Below the pieces are notes generated by a model. That model did not search any database and was not told the DNA's origin. It was given only the letters and a program-made list of their open reading frames with translations. From contig NZ_JALXFV010000003.1 of the NCBI RefSeq assembly GCF_023699475.1, forward strand, positions 1-64,000: 64,000 nucleotides of DNA, written 5' to 3'. Shown in pieces: positions 54,166 to 62,979 of this stretch (its first letter is position 1; every line of letters starts with the position of its first letter). This DNA is from Halomarina rubra (GTDB taxonomy: Archaea; Halobacteriota; Halobacteria; Halobacteriales; Haloarculaceae). A program made the position numbers and the translations under genes.

Positions 54166-54516
54166 TTAGTACTCGGACGTGGTCGTCTCGTTGCCGACGG
54201 TGAGGTTGCCCTCGGTCGTGTTGCCGTCGGTCATGTTGCCGTCGGTCGTGTTGCCGTCGGTCATGTTCCCTTCGGTGGTTTCACCGTCGGTCATGTTGCC
54301 CTCCGTCGTCTCCTCGCTGGGCATCTCCGAGGTCTCCTCGCCCATCGTCGTGTCCTCCTCTTCCATCGTCGTCGGCTCCTCCGCGGGCGTGGCGTCCTCG
54401 ACGCCACCGGCGTCGGTCGTGTTGTTCCCACCGCTCGGGCCTGCGCAGCCTGCGACGAGCAGGAGCGCGGCCACGAGCAGTGCAGCAACCGTCCGTCGGG
54501 TTGGCTTCCAGTTCAT
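54166..54516 (-). CDS. Repeat-bearing Asn/Thr-rich lipoprotein, paralogue B
   Basis: 116 residues. KPTRRTV and lipobox LLVAGC (Cys near 24) match paralogue A at 32399; the mature chain is almost all low complexity. The C-terminal half consists of eight tandem pentapeptides of the type N-x-T-(D/E)-G, which gives about seven N-glycosylation sequons (NMT, NTT, NLT, NET) in 45 residues. It should be anchored outside the membrane and heavily glycosylated. No enzyme motif. Start ATG 54516; a promoter matching that of paralogue A is at 54545-54554. Confidence 0.8.
   Translation of the reverse strand: MNWKPTRRTVAALLVAALLLVAGCAGPSGGNNTTDAGGVEDATPAEEPTTMEEEDTTMGEETSEMPSEETTEGNMTDGETTEGNMTDGNTTDGNMTDGNTTEGNLTVGNETTTSEY
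54193..54312 (-). repeat. Eight 15-base coding repeats in the lipoprotein
   Basis: Eight tandem 15-base units encode N/E-x-T-x-G pentapeptides in the order ETTEG, NMTDG, ETTEG, NMTDG, NTTDG, NMTDG, NTTEG, NLTVG. The near identity of neighbouring units (for example GTTGCCGTCGGTC on the plus strand) suggests recent slippage, so repeat number may differ between strains. Confidence 0.8.
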
Positions 54517-54544
54517 TGCACTCTGCTCGGACTCCGAGGAGCCG

Positions 54545-54554
54545 GATAAACCGG
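54545..54554 (-). promoter_or_regulatory. Promoter of lipoprotein B, matches that of lipoprotein A
   Basis: The minus strand reads CCCGGTTTAT ending in TCC; the TTTA core is 31-34 bases before the ATG, identical to paralogue A. Flanking bases (a TTGC-like stretch further upstream and a shared GGnnCnGTTTATnCGG pattern) also match. Confidence 0.6.
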
Positions 54555-55060
54555 GCCGACCGTACCGACCCTTGCGACGGTTGGTTGAACACGTTCCTAC
54601 ACCGTTTCGTGAACGAACCCGACATTTACACCCGGAAAACGGTCCTCCCACAGAGGCAGTTCAGAACGTCTGGAACGCGTGAAACGTCGGCTTACGACGA
54701 CCACCCCTGACGACTGGGCACAACATAACTCCCGATACGCACGGCGTACCCGTCAACGAACGGTGAGGTCACCCCTCCAGAGGCCGGTCGAGGACCGCGG
54801 CTGGACCACCCCTCGCGACGGGTGTGAGCGACGGGCGAATCGTGGTACCTGTTCCCGCAAACCACGGTACGGCGCTCGAAACCCATCCGCGTTGACGAAT
54901 TCAGAAACGTTATTCTACCGGAGACACAACGGAAATCGAGGGCGAGGTTGGCAAGACGGTTTCGGGAGTCCTCGCCTTCTCAGGCTCTCGGCGAGACACG
55001 ACGATGCACAGCGCCGCGGCCGGCGGGTGGTCGCTCGACGAGCGCGTGGCGTGAACGGCG
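54555..55060. other. Gene-free region, about 500 bases, lower G+C
   Basis: Upstream of lipoprotein B and downstream of the small membrane gene at 55061. I find no reading frame with the codon bias of the neighbours, no inverted terminal repeats and no RNA gene. It contains an A/T-rich stretch near 54890-54930 (GTTGACGAATTC and GTTATTC). It might be a decayed gene or an old insertion, but nothing recognisable remains. Confidence 0.45.
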
Positions 55061-55249
55061 CTACGCGGACATTCTCAGGGAAGCCGTGAGGAAGAGCGAC
55101 GCTCCACCAGGGACGAGTTCCTGTGGCCCCGGGACGAGACCGAGCACTCCCGCGGCGATGTAGAGTGCGAACCCGAACGCTATCGCGAGCAGGAGTGTGA
55201 TGAAGTACCAGTACGCGCCCTCGACGGTGATGAGACTGGGGAGTTGCAT
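55061..55249 (-). CDS. Small two-helix membrane protein
   Basis: 62 residues, hydrophobic, with membrane segments at about 16-37 and 47-59, rich in Leu/Ala/Gly and starting MQLPSLITVEG. No motif recognised. Position, codon use and hydrophobicity favour a real gene. Divergent from the small membrane gene at 55468. Confidence 0.6.
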   Translation of the reverse strand: MQLPSLITVEGAYWYFITLLLAIAFGFALYIAAGVLGLVPGPQELVPGGASLFLTASLRMSA

Positions 55250-55467
55250 GGGTTGGTCTGACCACCTATCGTGACGGTCAGTGTGTGGTACTCAGACGTG
55301 CATGACGACGTTTTGACTGCTTTCGGACGCCGGGCCGCCCGAACGGTGTCGTCAGCGTACCGTCGCGTCATTTCGAATCTGCACGTAGACCGACGCTCCA
55401 CGCCGTCTACGCGCGGTCGGCGTCCGCCGGCACTACCGCTATCCACGTGCGCCGTCAGCGTTCGGCT

Positions 55468-55815
55468 ATGGGACCGCTCGTACCGACCGGAGCCGACCTC
55501 GACCGTGAGACGCTGCTCGACATCACGGTCAACCTCATCCCCATGGGAATCCTGCTGTTCTTCATCGGACTGTCCTTGGTGTACTCGCCGTTCCCGCCGA
55601 GTCTGTTCATGTCGGGGATGAGCCACCTGCTCACCGTCGTCCCGCTGGTGTTGCTCGCGCTGTTGACGTACGTCGCAGCGAAGGTCATCGCCCGCGACGA
55701 ACGGCAACTGGAGGCGCGCTCGTCGACCGACGACCGACCGGCGACGCTCGACGACACGGCGACCGGCGAGGGCGCGACGGGCGACGACGCGGACCCGTCG
55801 GGCGACCGGGAGTGA
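55468..55815 (+). CDS. Small membrane protein with acidic tail
   Basis: 115 residues from ATG 55468, two membrane helices (about 21-42 and 52-72) separated by a loop (SPFPPSLFMSG), then an acidic disordered tail (DDTATGEGATGDDADP). It resembles a small halobacterial membrane family (DUF6684-like), which is a weak match by eye. No partner gene identified. Confidence 0.65.
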   Translation: MGPLVPTGADLDRETLLDITVNLIPMGILLFFIGLSLVYSPFPPSLFMSGMSHLLTVVPLVLLALLTYVAAKVIARDERQLEARSSTDDRPATLDDTATGEGATGDDADPSGDRE

Positions 55816-55858
55816 GCAACAGGAGAAGGGGCATCACGGCGGGGCCAGCGACGCGATC

Positions 55859-56020
55859 TCAGGGCGTCGTCGTGAGCAGTTCGTCGAGTTCGATGAACTC
55901 CGTCCCACCGCACCGACACTGGGAGTCGGCCGTCGGGAGCGTGATACTACCGTCGTCGTGGACGACCGCCGACGACCGTCGCCGGCAGTCGACACACCTG
56001 ACGAATGTCCGTTGTGGCAT
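55859..56020 (-). CDS. Small zinc-ribbon protein
   Basis: 53 residues, too short for many gene finders. Four Cys in two pairs, CVDC (about 9-12) and CRCGG (about 35-39), form a zinc ribbon around a short beta strand segment, followed by an acidic helix EFIELDELLTTTP. Such tiny zinc fingers are common in haloarchaea and may regulate or bind partner proteins. The start ATG at 56020 gives MPQRTFVRC. Confidence 0.7.
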   Translation of the reverse strand: MPQRTFVRCVDCRRRSSAVVHDDGSITLPTADSQCRCGGTEFIELDELLTTTP

Positions 56021-56182
56021 GGTCGGGTCGAGTGGTGGGTCGTGCCGTCGCCGTCGGCCGGTCCGGCGGCGAGGTGACCCGCTCGATGTAACTGAGTCGA
56101 CACGCGTAACAGATACGCTCACGCCTTGCGAAGTTCGATAGCACCGAGGGCGTGACCGTCCGCGTCGACGACCGGTCTCGCG

Positions 56183-56959
56183 TCAGTCGTCGACGTGCTC
56201 GACGGTGAACTGCTGGAGGCCGTTCTCCATGAGTCGCGAGAGCATCGCCGCGAAGTGCGTGTTCGCGCTCCACATCGCCGTCTCCTCGCTGCCGGTGCCC
56301 TCGTCGAGCATCCCGATGAGGACGGTCCGTCCGTCGACGGCGAGCAGTCGGTTGGCCTCCGCGTCGGGGCCGCGGTCGTCCGCGATGCGCAGCACCTCCA
56401 TCCCTTCTATCTCCCCGAAGCGCTCCAGTGCGGCCGGTGCCTCGCTCGCGCCGACGGCGTGGACGCCCGCATCGACGAGCGACTGCAGCGTCGCCACGAG
56501 CGAGGGGGTGAGCTGGTCGACGTCGCTCACGCCGATGACGACGCGTTCGTCGGCCTCGGCGACGAGGTCCTCGACGCGACGGGAGATGTTGTCGGTCCCC
56601 CGGGTCACCCAGATGTCGGGGCGGTGCTCGTCGGCGTCGTCCGCGAGCGACCCCTGGACCTCACGGAGGTACTCGCTCGCGCGCCGACGCTCGCGCTCGA
56701 AGCGCTCGGAGAGGCGTGCCATCGCCTCGTCGAGTGCGACCGCCCGGTACCGCGTCGGCGAGGCGTTCTGGACCTCGACCAGCCCCCGTGCCTCCAGGGA
56801 GTCGGCGGTGCCGTACACCTGCGAGCGGGGGACGTCGGTGACGCGAGCGACCTCGCTCGCCGTCGCCGTCCGGAGCTTCTGGAGTCCGACGAGCACCTTC
56901 GCCTCGTAGCTCGTCAGCCCCAGCGATTCGAGGGCGTCGAGGGCGTCGGCTTCCTCCAT
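56183..56959 (-). CDS. TrmB-family transcriptional regulator
   Basis: 258 residues. N-terminal winged helix with LGLTSYEAKVLVGL (about 13-26), a second helix TASEVARVTDVPRSQVYGTADSLEARGLVEV (landmark near 32-62), a coiled stretch, then an effector domain near 110-240 (WSANTHFAAMLSRLMENG). TrmB proteins repress or activate transporter and sugar genes in response to ligands. Its ATG (56959) immediately follows the RND stop (56960-56962), so it is the second gene of an RND-TrmB operon and likely controls it. Confidence 0.87.
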   Translation of the reverse strand: MEEADALDALESLGLTSYEAKVLVGLQKLRTATASEVARVTDVPRSQVYGTADSLEARGLVEVQNASPTRYRAVALDEAMARLSERFERERRRASEYLREVQGSLADDADEHRPDIWVTRGTDNISRRVEDLVAEADERVVIGVSDVDQLTPSLVATLQSLVDAGVHAVGASEAPAALERFGEIEGMEVLRIADDRGPDAEANRLLAVDGRTVLIGMLDEGTGSEETAMWSANTHFAAMLSRLMENGLQQFTVEHVDD

Positions 56960-59900
56960 CTAGTCCTCCGCGGGCGTCGCGGTGGTCGTCCCGGTCTCCG
57001 TCGAGCGCCCGGGACCGAGGTAGCGGTACCAGACGACGAGCAGACTCGGGAGCACCAGCACGCTCGCGAGGAACGCGTAGATGATGGTCAGACCGGTGAT
57101 GATGCCGAACTGCTGGAGCGGCGGCAGGATGGCGAACGCCAGCACGCCGAACCCGCCCACGGTCGTCGCCGCACTGCCGAGCAGTGCGCCACCCGTCCCC
57201 GTGACGGCACGGCGCATCGACTCCCAGAGGTCGCCCGTCCGGTCGAGTTCCTGGTTGAACCGCTCGGAGAGGTGGATGGAGTAGGCGACCCCCAGCCCCA
57301 CCGTGAGGCTCGTGATCATCCCCGTCAGGATGTTGAACGGGATGCCCAGCAGGTACATCGTCCCCAGAATCCACGTCACGCTGAGCGCGACGGGGAGCAG
57401 GGTGACGGCCCCCAGCGTCGCACTCCCTTCCGTGATGCGGTAGGTGAGCATCAGGAAGAGGAACGTCGCGACGAGCGTGATGATGAGGCTCTGGACGACG
57501 GTCTCCAGTAGCTGGTCGGAGACGATCTTGAACAGGATGGTCTGCCCGGTCGCGGTGGCGGTCAGCCCGCCGTCGTCGCCTTCGACCTCCTGGGCGATGG
57601 CGCGCATCTCCTCGGTGACGGCGTCCATCGACGCCGACCCCTTCGTGGAGACGACGAGGCGGACGGCCTCGTACTCGCCGTCGCCGTTCTGGGCGATGAC
57701 GCCGGCGGCCTGGTCGGGCGCGACCGCGAACAGCGCGTCGTAGACGTCCGCGACGTTCTGGTCGGGGACGCCGTCGCCGTCGGTGTCCGCGGCGGCGAAC
57801 GTCGCGTTGAACGTCTCGTTGGTCGCCGCGACGCTCTGCATCACCGACAGCGGACTGCGCACGTCGACCTCGCCGTTCGAGAGGACGACGGTGACGTCGC
57901 TGTCGGCGGCGGCGGTCTGTGCGGTGTCGATACGCTCCAGCGCCGCGGCGCTGGCGACGCTCGTCCCGTCGCTCTCGACGAGGATCTGCGCCTGGGAGTC
58001 CTGACGCAGGAAGTTCTCGTTGACGTAGTCGAGGTTCTCCTTCGCGGAGTAGTCGCTGGGTTTCAGCGGTTCGGGGAGCTCGTAGGTCCACTCCGGCGGG
58101 TCGTCGGCCAGGAAGTCCTCCTGGCTGAAGCTGGTGTCGACCTGCGAGGCACCGTACGCGCCACCCGCGCTGATGAGCAGCGCGACGAGGATGACGACGA
58201 ACGGCGCACGGCGTGCGGCCGACGACCCGGCGGCGAGGACGGAGGAGAACCGCCCGCCGCCGGTCCCGAACGCCTGCTTCTTGCGGTTCCAGCCCCGGCC
58301 TTCGAGGAAGCCGTCGATCTCGATCTTGAGGGCGGGAATCAGAACGCCGAAGACGAGCAACGCGGCGGTGATACCGAACGCGCTGACGACGCCGAACTCC
58401 TGGATGGGTGGCAGCGGACTCGTCAGGTTCGAGAGGAACCCGATGACGGTCGTCGCCGTCACCCAGACGAGGGCGATGCCGACGCCCGTGAGGGCGACGC
58501 GCATCGAGCCACGGACGGTGTCGGTGCTCGCGCCAGTCGAGCCGGTGCGCTCCTCCCGGTGGCGCATGAACACGTGGATGGCGTAGTCGATGGAGAGCCC
58601 GATGAGGAGGACGGGCACCGCGACGAACAGCTGGTTGAACGCGATGCCGGCCCAGCCCATGAACCCGAACGTCCAGACGAGGACGGCACCGATGCCGAGC
58701 AGGCCGAGCAGGATGTCGATGACGTCGCGGTAGGCGACGACGAGCGCGACGACGACGAACAGGAGCGCGAGCGGCCCGACGATAGCGAGGCTGTCGGTCA
58801 TCGACTGGGTCGTCTCCTCGGCGATGATGCCCGAGCCGAACACGAGCACGTCGTTCACGGAGAACTGCTCGGTGGGGTTCTCGTTGGCGAGGTCCTGCAT
58901 CGCGAGCTGTGAGTTCGTGATGGCGTCGCTCGACTGGCCGGTCGCCTCCGCGGTCGACCCGCTGTCGCTCACCTGCGTGACGACGAGCATCGTCGCCTCG
59001 GCGTCGGTCGAGCCTTCCTCGAAGCTCGTCGGCATGAAGGCGAACGCGGAGAAGCTACCGCCACTGCCCCCCGAGTCGTCGCTCTCACCGAGCAACAGCC
59101 CGAGCACCTGGTCGATCTCCGACTCGTTCATCGACTCCAGCTGTGCGCGCTGTTCTTCGAGCGTCGGGGTCGAGGCGTTCTGGAACTCGGCGTTCAGCGC
59201 CTGGAGCTCCGAGCCGAGTTCGCGCAGGCGTTCGCCGTCCTCCTGCAGGTCCGCACCGCGCTGCTGGAGGCTCTGGTACTGGTCGGCGAGCACGCCCTGG
59301 GTTCCGAGCTGGTAGGCTTGCTGGGCCTGCGACTGGTTCTGAGCGTTGCGCACGCCCTGGGCGGCCTGCTGGAACGTCCCGAAGTCCTCTTCGTCCAGCT
59401 CGACACTCGTGTTCGACCGGACCTGCTCGAACGCCGCCTCGACGGAGGCGTCGGGGTTCTGCTGGAGGGCCGCCAGCGCACGCTGGAGGTCCTTCGCGGT
59501 CGCGTTGAGCGTCTGCGAGCGGTTCTCGAGTGCCGCCCGCTCCTGTGCGACGCTCGAGTTGAGCCGCTGGAACTCCGCGTTGGTCCGCTGGAGGTCACCG
59601 CCGACCTCCTGCTGGATGGCGGCGGTCGCGACGATGTTGGGGATACCGACGACGGAGTTGTTGTCGGCGAGCGTCGGTTCGATGGTCTCGTTCTCGCGTA
59701 ACTCCTGTTCGAGCGCGAGGATACCGAGCATCGACTCCTTGTCGAGGACGTTGTCGTCTCTGACGATGAGTTGGACGGTCGTCGTGTTGTTCGGCCCGGT
59801 CGAGAAGTTGCCGTTGATGTAGCTGAGCTTCTCGGACTCGGGGGAGTCGCTCTGGAACTGGTCGAGCGAGGAGGACTGTTCGATCATCCCGGCACCGGCA

Positions 59901-59989
59901 CCGAGGACGACTGTGGCAACGAGCATCAGCGCGATAGCGATGCGCGTGTGGCCGGTGATGGCACCGACGAAGCGGTCGACGCGGCTCAC
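56960..59989 (-). CDS. RND/MMPL-family exporter with large external coiled coil
   Basis: 1009 residues, twelve membrane helices in two halves of the RND superfamily. The first half opens with RIAIALMLVATVVLGAGAG near 15-33; between helix 1 and 2 lies an external domain with a long Gln/Asn/Leu-rich coiled coil (about 140-290) full of N-x-S/T sequons. Second-half landmarks: FNQLFVAVPVLLIGLSIDYAIHVFMRHREE near 462 and the equivalent VGLGVAYSIHLSERFNQE near 900, each with the charged residues that carry protons in RND pumps. Start GTG 59989 is favoured because the sequence above it is poorly conserved in type; an ATG at 60085 is possible. Cargo unknown. Confidence 0.88.
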   Translation of the reverse strand: MSRVDRFVGAITGHTRIAIALMLVATVVLGAGAGMIEQSSSLDQFQSDSPESEKLSYINGNFSTGPNNTTTVQLIVRDDNVLDKESMLGILALEQELRENETIEPTLADNNSVVGIPNIVATAAIQQEVGGDLQRTNAEFQRLNSSVAQERAALENRSQTLNATAKDLQRALAALQQNPDASVEAAFEQVRSNTSVELDEEDFGTFQQAAQGVRNAQNQSQAQQAYQLGTQGVLADQYQSLQQRGADLQEDGERLRELGSELQALNAEFQNASTPTLEEQRAQLESMNESEIDQVLGLLLGESDDSGGSGGSFSAFAFMPTSFEEGSTDAEATMLVVTQVSDSGSTAEATGQSSDAITNSQLAMQDLANENPTEQFSVNDVLVFGSGIIAEETTQSMTDSLAIVGPLALLFVVVALVVAYRDVIDILLGLLGIGAVLVWTFGFMGWAGIAFNQLFVAVPVLLIGLSIDYAIHVFMRHREERTGSTGASTDTVRGSMRVALTGVGIALVWVTATTVIGFLSNLTSPLPPIQEFGVVSAFGITAALLVFGVLIPALKIEIDGFLEGRGWNRKKQAFGTGGGRFSSVLAAGSSAARRAPFVVILVALLISAGGAYGASQVDTSFSQEDFLADDPPEWTYELPEPLKPSDYSAKENLDYVNENFLRQDSQAQILVESDGTSVASAAALERIDTAQTAAADSDVTVVLSNGEVDVRSPLSVMQSVAATNETFNATFAAADTDGDGVPDQNVADVYDALFAVAPDQAAGVIAQNGDGEYEAVRLVVSTKGSASMDAVTEEMRAIAQEVEGDDGGLTATATGQTILFKIVSDQLLETVVQSLIITLVATFLFLMLTYRITEGSATLGAVTLLPVALSVTWILGTMYLLGIPFNILTGMITSLTVGLGVAYSIHLSERFNQELDRTGDLWESMRRAVTGTGGALLGSAATTVGGFGVLAFAILPPLQQFGIITGLTIIYAFLASVLVLPSLLVVWYRYLGPGRSTETGTTTATPAED

Positions 59990-60154
59990 CGCGTCACCTC
60001 GTCGGAAGCAGAGAGTGTGAGTAACATCATAGTGACTGTACTGTTGTTCGTCGCCTACTAACAGCCGAGGTGTATAAGACACCACCGGAACGTGTCGCTC
60101 GTTTGTCTCCGTTCTACCTCCTGCGGAACGGTCACGTACGGCCGTCGGTGGCCC

Positions 60155-61612
60155 TCAATCGTCGGTCGGGGCGACGCCGGGTGACTCCTCGACGACGCCG
60201 TCGGCCCACCTCCCGCGGAGGAACCACGCGGCCGCGGCGAGCATGCTGAGGACGTTCGACAGCGCGATGGCGTACCAGACGCCCGTCGCTCCCATGTCGA
60301 GCGACGTGAGGAAGGCGTACGCCGGCGGGAGGCGGAACACCCACAGCGAGAGGATGGCGAACACCATCGCCGTGCGCGTGCTGCCCGACCCGCGGAACCC
60401 GCCCTGGACGACCTGGAAGACGCCGATGAACAGGAACGTCGGGCCGATGATGCGCAGGTAGTCCGCACCGAGGGCGATGACGTCGGGCGAGTCGGGGATG
60501 AACACCGCCGTGATGGGTTCGGCGAAGGCGTACGCGACGAGTCCGGCGACGGCGAGCACGCCCGCGACGATGGCCGAACTGTAGCCGACGGCGCGTTTCG
60601 CACGCTCCGGTTGGTCGCTCCCGAGGTTCTGGCCGACGACGGTCTCGGTCCCACGCGCGAGGCCGAGCGCCGGGAGGAACACGAGCGAGTTGATGCGGTT
60701 GCCGATGCCCAGCGCGGCGACGGCGTCGTCGCCCGCGAACGCGACGAGCGCGGTGAGGACGGTGATGCCGAGCGCCCGCGTCGACTGCTCGATGCTCGCG
60801 GGCGCGCCGAGCGAGACGATGCGCTTGACCATCGTGGGGTCGAGTTTGAGGTCGTCGAGCGAGAGGTGGATGCCGACCGCGCCCGAGAACAGCCACGCCA
60901 TCGCGAGGACGGTGGCGACCGCCCGCGAAAACACGGTGGCGACGGCCGCCCCCTGGACGCCGAAGCCGGCGAACCCGGTCGCCTCGAACGCCCACGTCTG
61001 GAGGCCGTCCAGACCGAGCGACGTCAACAGGACGTTGCCCTCGAACCCGAGGATGAGGAAGGGGTCGAGGACGACGTTGAGCGCGACGCTGAGCGCCATC
61101 AGGTACAGCGGCGTCCGGGTGTCACCCCACCCCTGGAGGAGCGCCTGGAAGACGAAGAAGCCGAACATGAACACGATGCCGACGAAGATGGTCCGGGTGT
61201 ACTCGACGGCCAGCGCGTACTCGGGGGTGCCGGGGGACGCACCCACCAGCGACATCAGCGTCGGCGTCAGCAGGTAGCCCAGCACCGAGAACCCCGCCGC
61301 GACGAGGAAGACGAACGCGATGGTCTGGCCGGCGACGTAGTCGACCCGGTCGTCGTTGCCCGCGCCCTTGTGCTGGGCGACGAGCACCGTCCCCGCGACG
61401 GTGAACCCGCCGGCGACCGATATCATCAGGAAGACGATGGGGAAGGAGTACGACAGCGCCGAGACCGCCTCCTGGCCGAGGCGACCCACCCAGAACGTGT
61501 CCGCGAGGTTGTACCCCACCTGGAGCAGTTGGGCGAGTACGATTGGCAGCGCCAGCACGACCAGCGGTTTCAGTAACTCGCCGTCGGTGACGTCGACGTC
61601 GCGGCCGCTCAC
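60155..61612 (-). CDS. MATE-family efflux transporter, TetR-linked
   Basis: 485 residues, twelve helices, paralogous to the MATE gene at 11375: both share QVGYNLADT/QVAYNLADT near residue 30 and GQNLG(S/A)D near 305, and the loop TVVGQNL/TMVGQNL. It probably exports drugs or toxic metabolites. Last gene of the operon with TetR; its ATG overlaps the TetR stop by 4 bases, so the TetR product most likely represses it. Confidence 0.92.
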   Translation of the reverse strand: MSGRDVDVTDGELLKPLVVLALPIVLAQLLQVGYNLADTFWVGRLGQEAVSALSYSFPIVFLMISVAGGFTVAGTVLVAQHKGAGNDDRVDYVAGQTIAFVFLVAAGFSVLGYLLTPTLMSLVGASPGTPEYALAVEYTRTIFVGIVFMFGFFVFQALLQGWGDTRTPLYLMALSVALNVVLDPFLILGFEGNVLLTSLGLDGLQTWAFEATGFAGFGVQGAAVATVFSRAVATVLAMAWLFSGAVGIHLSLDDLKLDPTMVKRIVSLGAPASIEQSTRALGITVLTALVAFAGDDAVAALGIGNRINSLVFLPALGLARGTETVVGQNLGSDQPERAKRAVGYSSAIVAGVLAVAGLVAYAFAEPITAVFIPDSPDVIALGADYLRIIGPTFLFIGVFQVVQGGFRGSGSTRTAMVFAILSLWVFRLPPAYAFLTSLDMGATGVWYAIALSNVLSMLAAAAWFLRGRWADGVVEESPGVAPTDD

Positions 61613-62262
61613 CGTCGCCCTCGGAGGGTGGTGTCGAGGTACGACGCCAGCGAGACGCGAACGGCGGCGGGGGCGGTCTCACGGTTGGTCGTCGCCCGTG
61701 CCGCCCGCGCGCCGTTGAGCGTGGCGACGACGTGTTCGGCGACTCGCGTCGAGTCCACCTCGCGGAACGACCCGTCTTCGATACCGCGCTCGACGATGTC
61801 GCGGATGGTCGCGACGAGCAGGTCGTCGATGTCGGAGAACTCCTCGCGGAACGCCGCGTTCGTCACCGACTGCGAGCGGAGTTCGCTCATCACGGTCTGG
61901 ATCTCCCGTTGTTCCGCGCGCTGTTCGAGCGGGAGGAGCTTCTCGACCAGGTGTTCGAGGTCGGCCATCGGGTCGGACGGCGGGCGAGAGAGCGTGGTCT
62001 CCTCGAACCGCTTCGCGGCGAACCGGAGGAACGCGACCAGCAGGTCGTCCTTCGAGTCGTAGTGGTAGTACAGCGACGACTTGCTCATCTCGAACTCCTC
62101 GGCGATGTTGGCGATGGAGAGGTCACAGTAGCCGTGTTCGAGCAGCGCGCGGAACGTCGCCTCCATGATGCGCTCCTCGGTCGAGCGCTGGCCGGTATCG
62201 CCAGCGTCGGCCCGGTCACCTCGGTCGGCCCCGTCGGCCCCGTCGGCGGGGTCGACGTTCAC
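61609..62262 (-). CDS. TetR-family transcriptional repressor
   Basis: 217 residues from GTG 62262 (GTGA overlap with the previous stop). N-terminal disordered stretch, then the TetR HTH: RIMEATFRALLEHGYCDLSIANIAEEFEMSKSSLYYHYDSKDDLL, landmark near 35-80, with the typical SIANIAEEF and SKSSLYYHY helices. The C-terminal ligand domain follows (YLDTTLRGRR end). The two near-identical palindromes at 62673 and 62860 are its likely operators; the first lies over its own operon's promoter. Ligand unknown. Confidence 0.9.
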   Translation of the reverse strand: MNVDPADGADGADRGDRADAGDTGQRSTEERIMEATFRALLEHGYCDLSIANIAEEFEMSKSSLYYHYDSKDDLLVAFLRFAAKRFEETTLSRPPSDPMADLEHLVEKLLPLEQRAEQREIQTVMSELRSQSVTNAAFREEFSDIDDLLVATIRDIVERGIEDGSFREVDSTRVAEHVVATLNGARAARATTNRETAPAAVRVSLASYLDTTLRGRR

Positions 62263-62669
62263 CGCGAGCCACCCCCCGAGGACGCGACCTGCGCGTCGTC
62301 GAGTTCGGTCGTACACCAGTGACAGAAGTCGAGGCCGTCGGTCAGTTCGCCGCCACAGTGCGGACAGCGAGCGGTGTCGGCGGCGGCGGTGGTCCGCGGC
62401 GTGTGGTCGCGACGGGCGACGACGTAGGCGTCGAGCGCACAGAGGGTGGAGGCGAACCAGACGGGTGCGAGCGCGACGACGTCGACCGCCTCGCCGGCCG
62501 CCAGCGCCTCGATGGCCGCCTGCGGGACGACCAGCGACGTCGCCGCGACGACGAGGAGCCACGCGGCCGCGCGGCCCCATCGCCGGAGGTAGAGGTGGCC
62601 CAGTCCCGTCACCGCCACACTGAGGACGGCCGCGAGCCACGGCCGTCGGGTCGTTCGAGCGTCGTTCAC
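62259..62669 (-). CDS. Membrane protein with C-terminal zinc ribbon, first gene of the TetR/MATE operon
   Basis: 136 residues from GTG 62669. Three membrane helices (about 11-28, 34-52 and 66-84) with the first pair resembling TM2-type helices (GLGHLYLRRWGRAAAWLLV), then a cytoplasmic zinc ribbon CPHCGGE (about 102-108) and FCHWC (about 114-118) joined by 10 residues. Such TM/zinc-ribbon proteins are common in haloarchaea. It is co-transcribed with tetR and mate; function unknown. Confidence 0.78.
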   Translation of the reverse strand: MNDARTTRRPWLAAVLSVAVTGLGHLYLRRWGRAAAWLLVVAATSLVVPQAAIEALAAGEAVDVVALAPVWFASTLCALDAYVVARRDHTPRTTAAADTARCPHCGGELTDGLDFCHWCTTELDDAQVASSGGGSR

Positions 62670-62672
62670 ACT

Positions 62673-62692
62673 CTGACTGAACGTTCGGTCAG
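62673..62692. promoter_or_regulatory. TetR operator 1, over the operon promoter
   Basis: CTGACTGAACGTTCGGTCAG, a 20-base palindrome with one imperfect pair. It begins 4 bases upstream of the first GTG (62669), and the TATA-like CTTATACT (62691-62698) overlaps its far end, so a bound repressor would block transcription start. Confidence 0.7.
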
Positions 62693-62859
62693 TATAAGCG
62701 TTGCGCGTTCGACAGCTCGTTCAGCGCGGTCGGTACGGTCGCTCGTCGAGAAGGGAGTCGGAGGGGCGAGGTCTCAGGGTCGACAGACGTCGGAGCGGTG
62801 GATGCGGTCGGGTCATGTCAGGGCCACCGCCCGGGCCGACGTGGTTCCCCTCCGACGTA

Positions 62860-62879
62860 CTGACTGACCGTTCAGTCTG
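62860..62879. promoter_or_regulatory. TetR operator 2, upstream of the ABC exporter
   Basis: CTGACTGACCGTTCAGTCTG agrees with operator 1 at 17 of 20 positions. It is 101 bases before the ABC ATPase ATG, next to the TATA-like GAATAACT (62879-62886). It suggests that the same TetR controls the divergent ABC exporter. Confidence 0.65.
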
Positions 62880-62979
62880 AATAACTGCTTCGGTTCGGGG
62901 AGCCATCCTGCCGGGTTCGAATCTCAAAAAACGAAAAAGAGATGCGTTCACGGATTCAAGAGACCGGAGAGAGACCACC

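Noticed and set aside
54679..55089. Plus-strand frame of 136 residues in the gene-free region
   Set aside because: Unusual composition (Arg-rich, no hydrophobic core) and overlap with the small membrane gene; no signs of a real protein.
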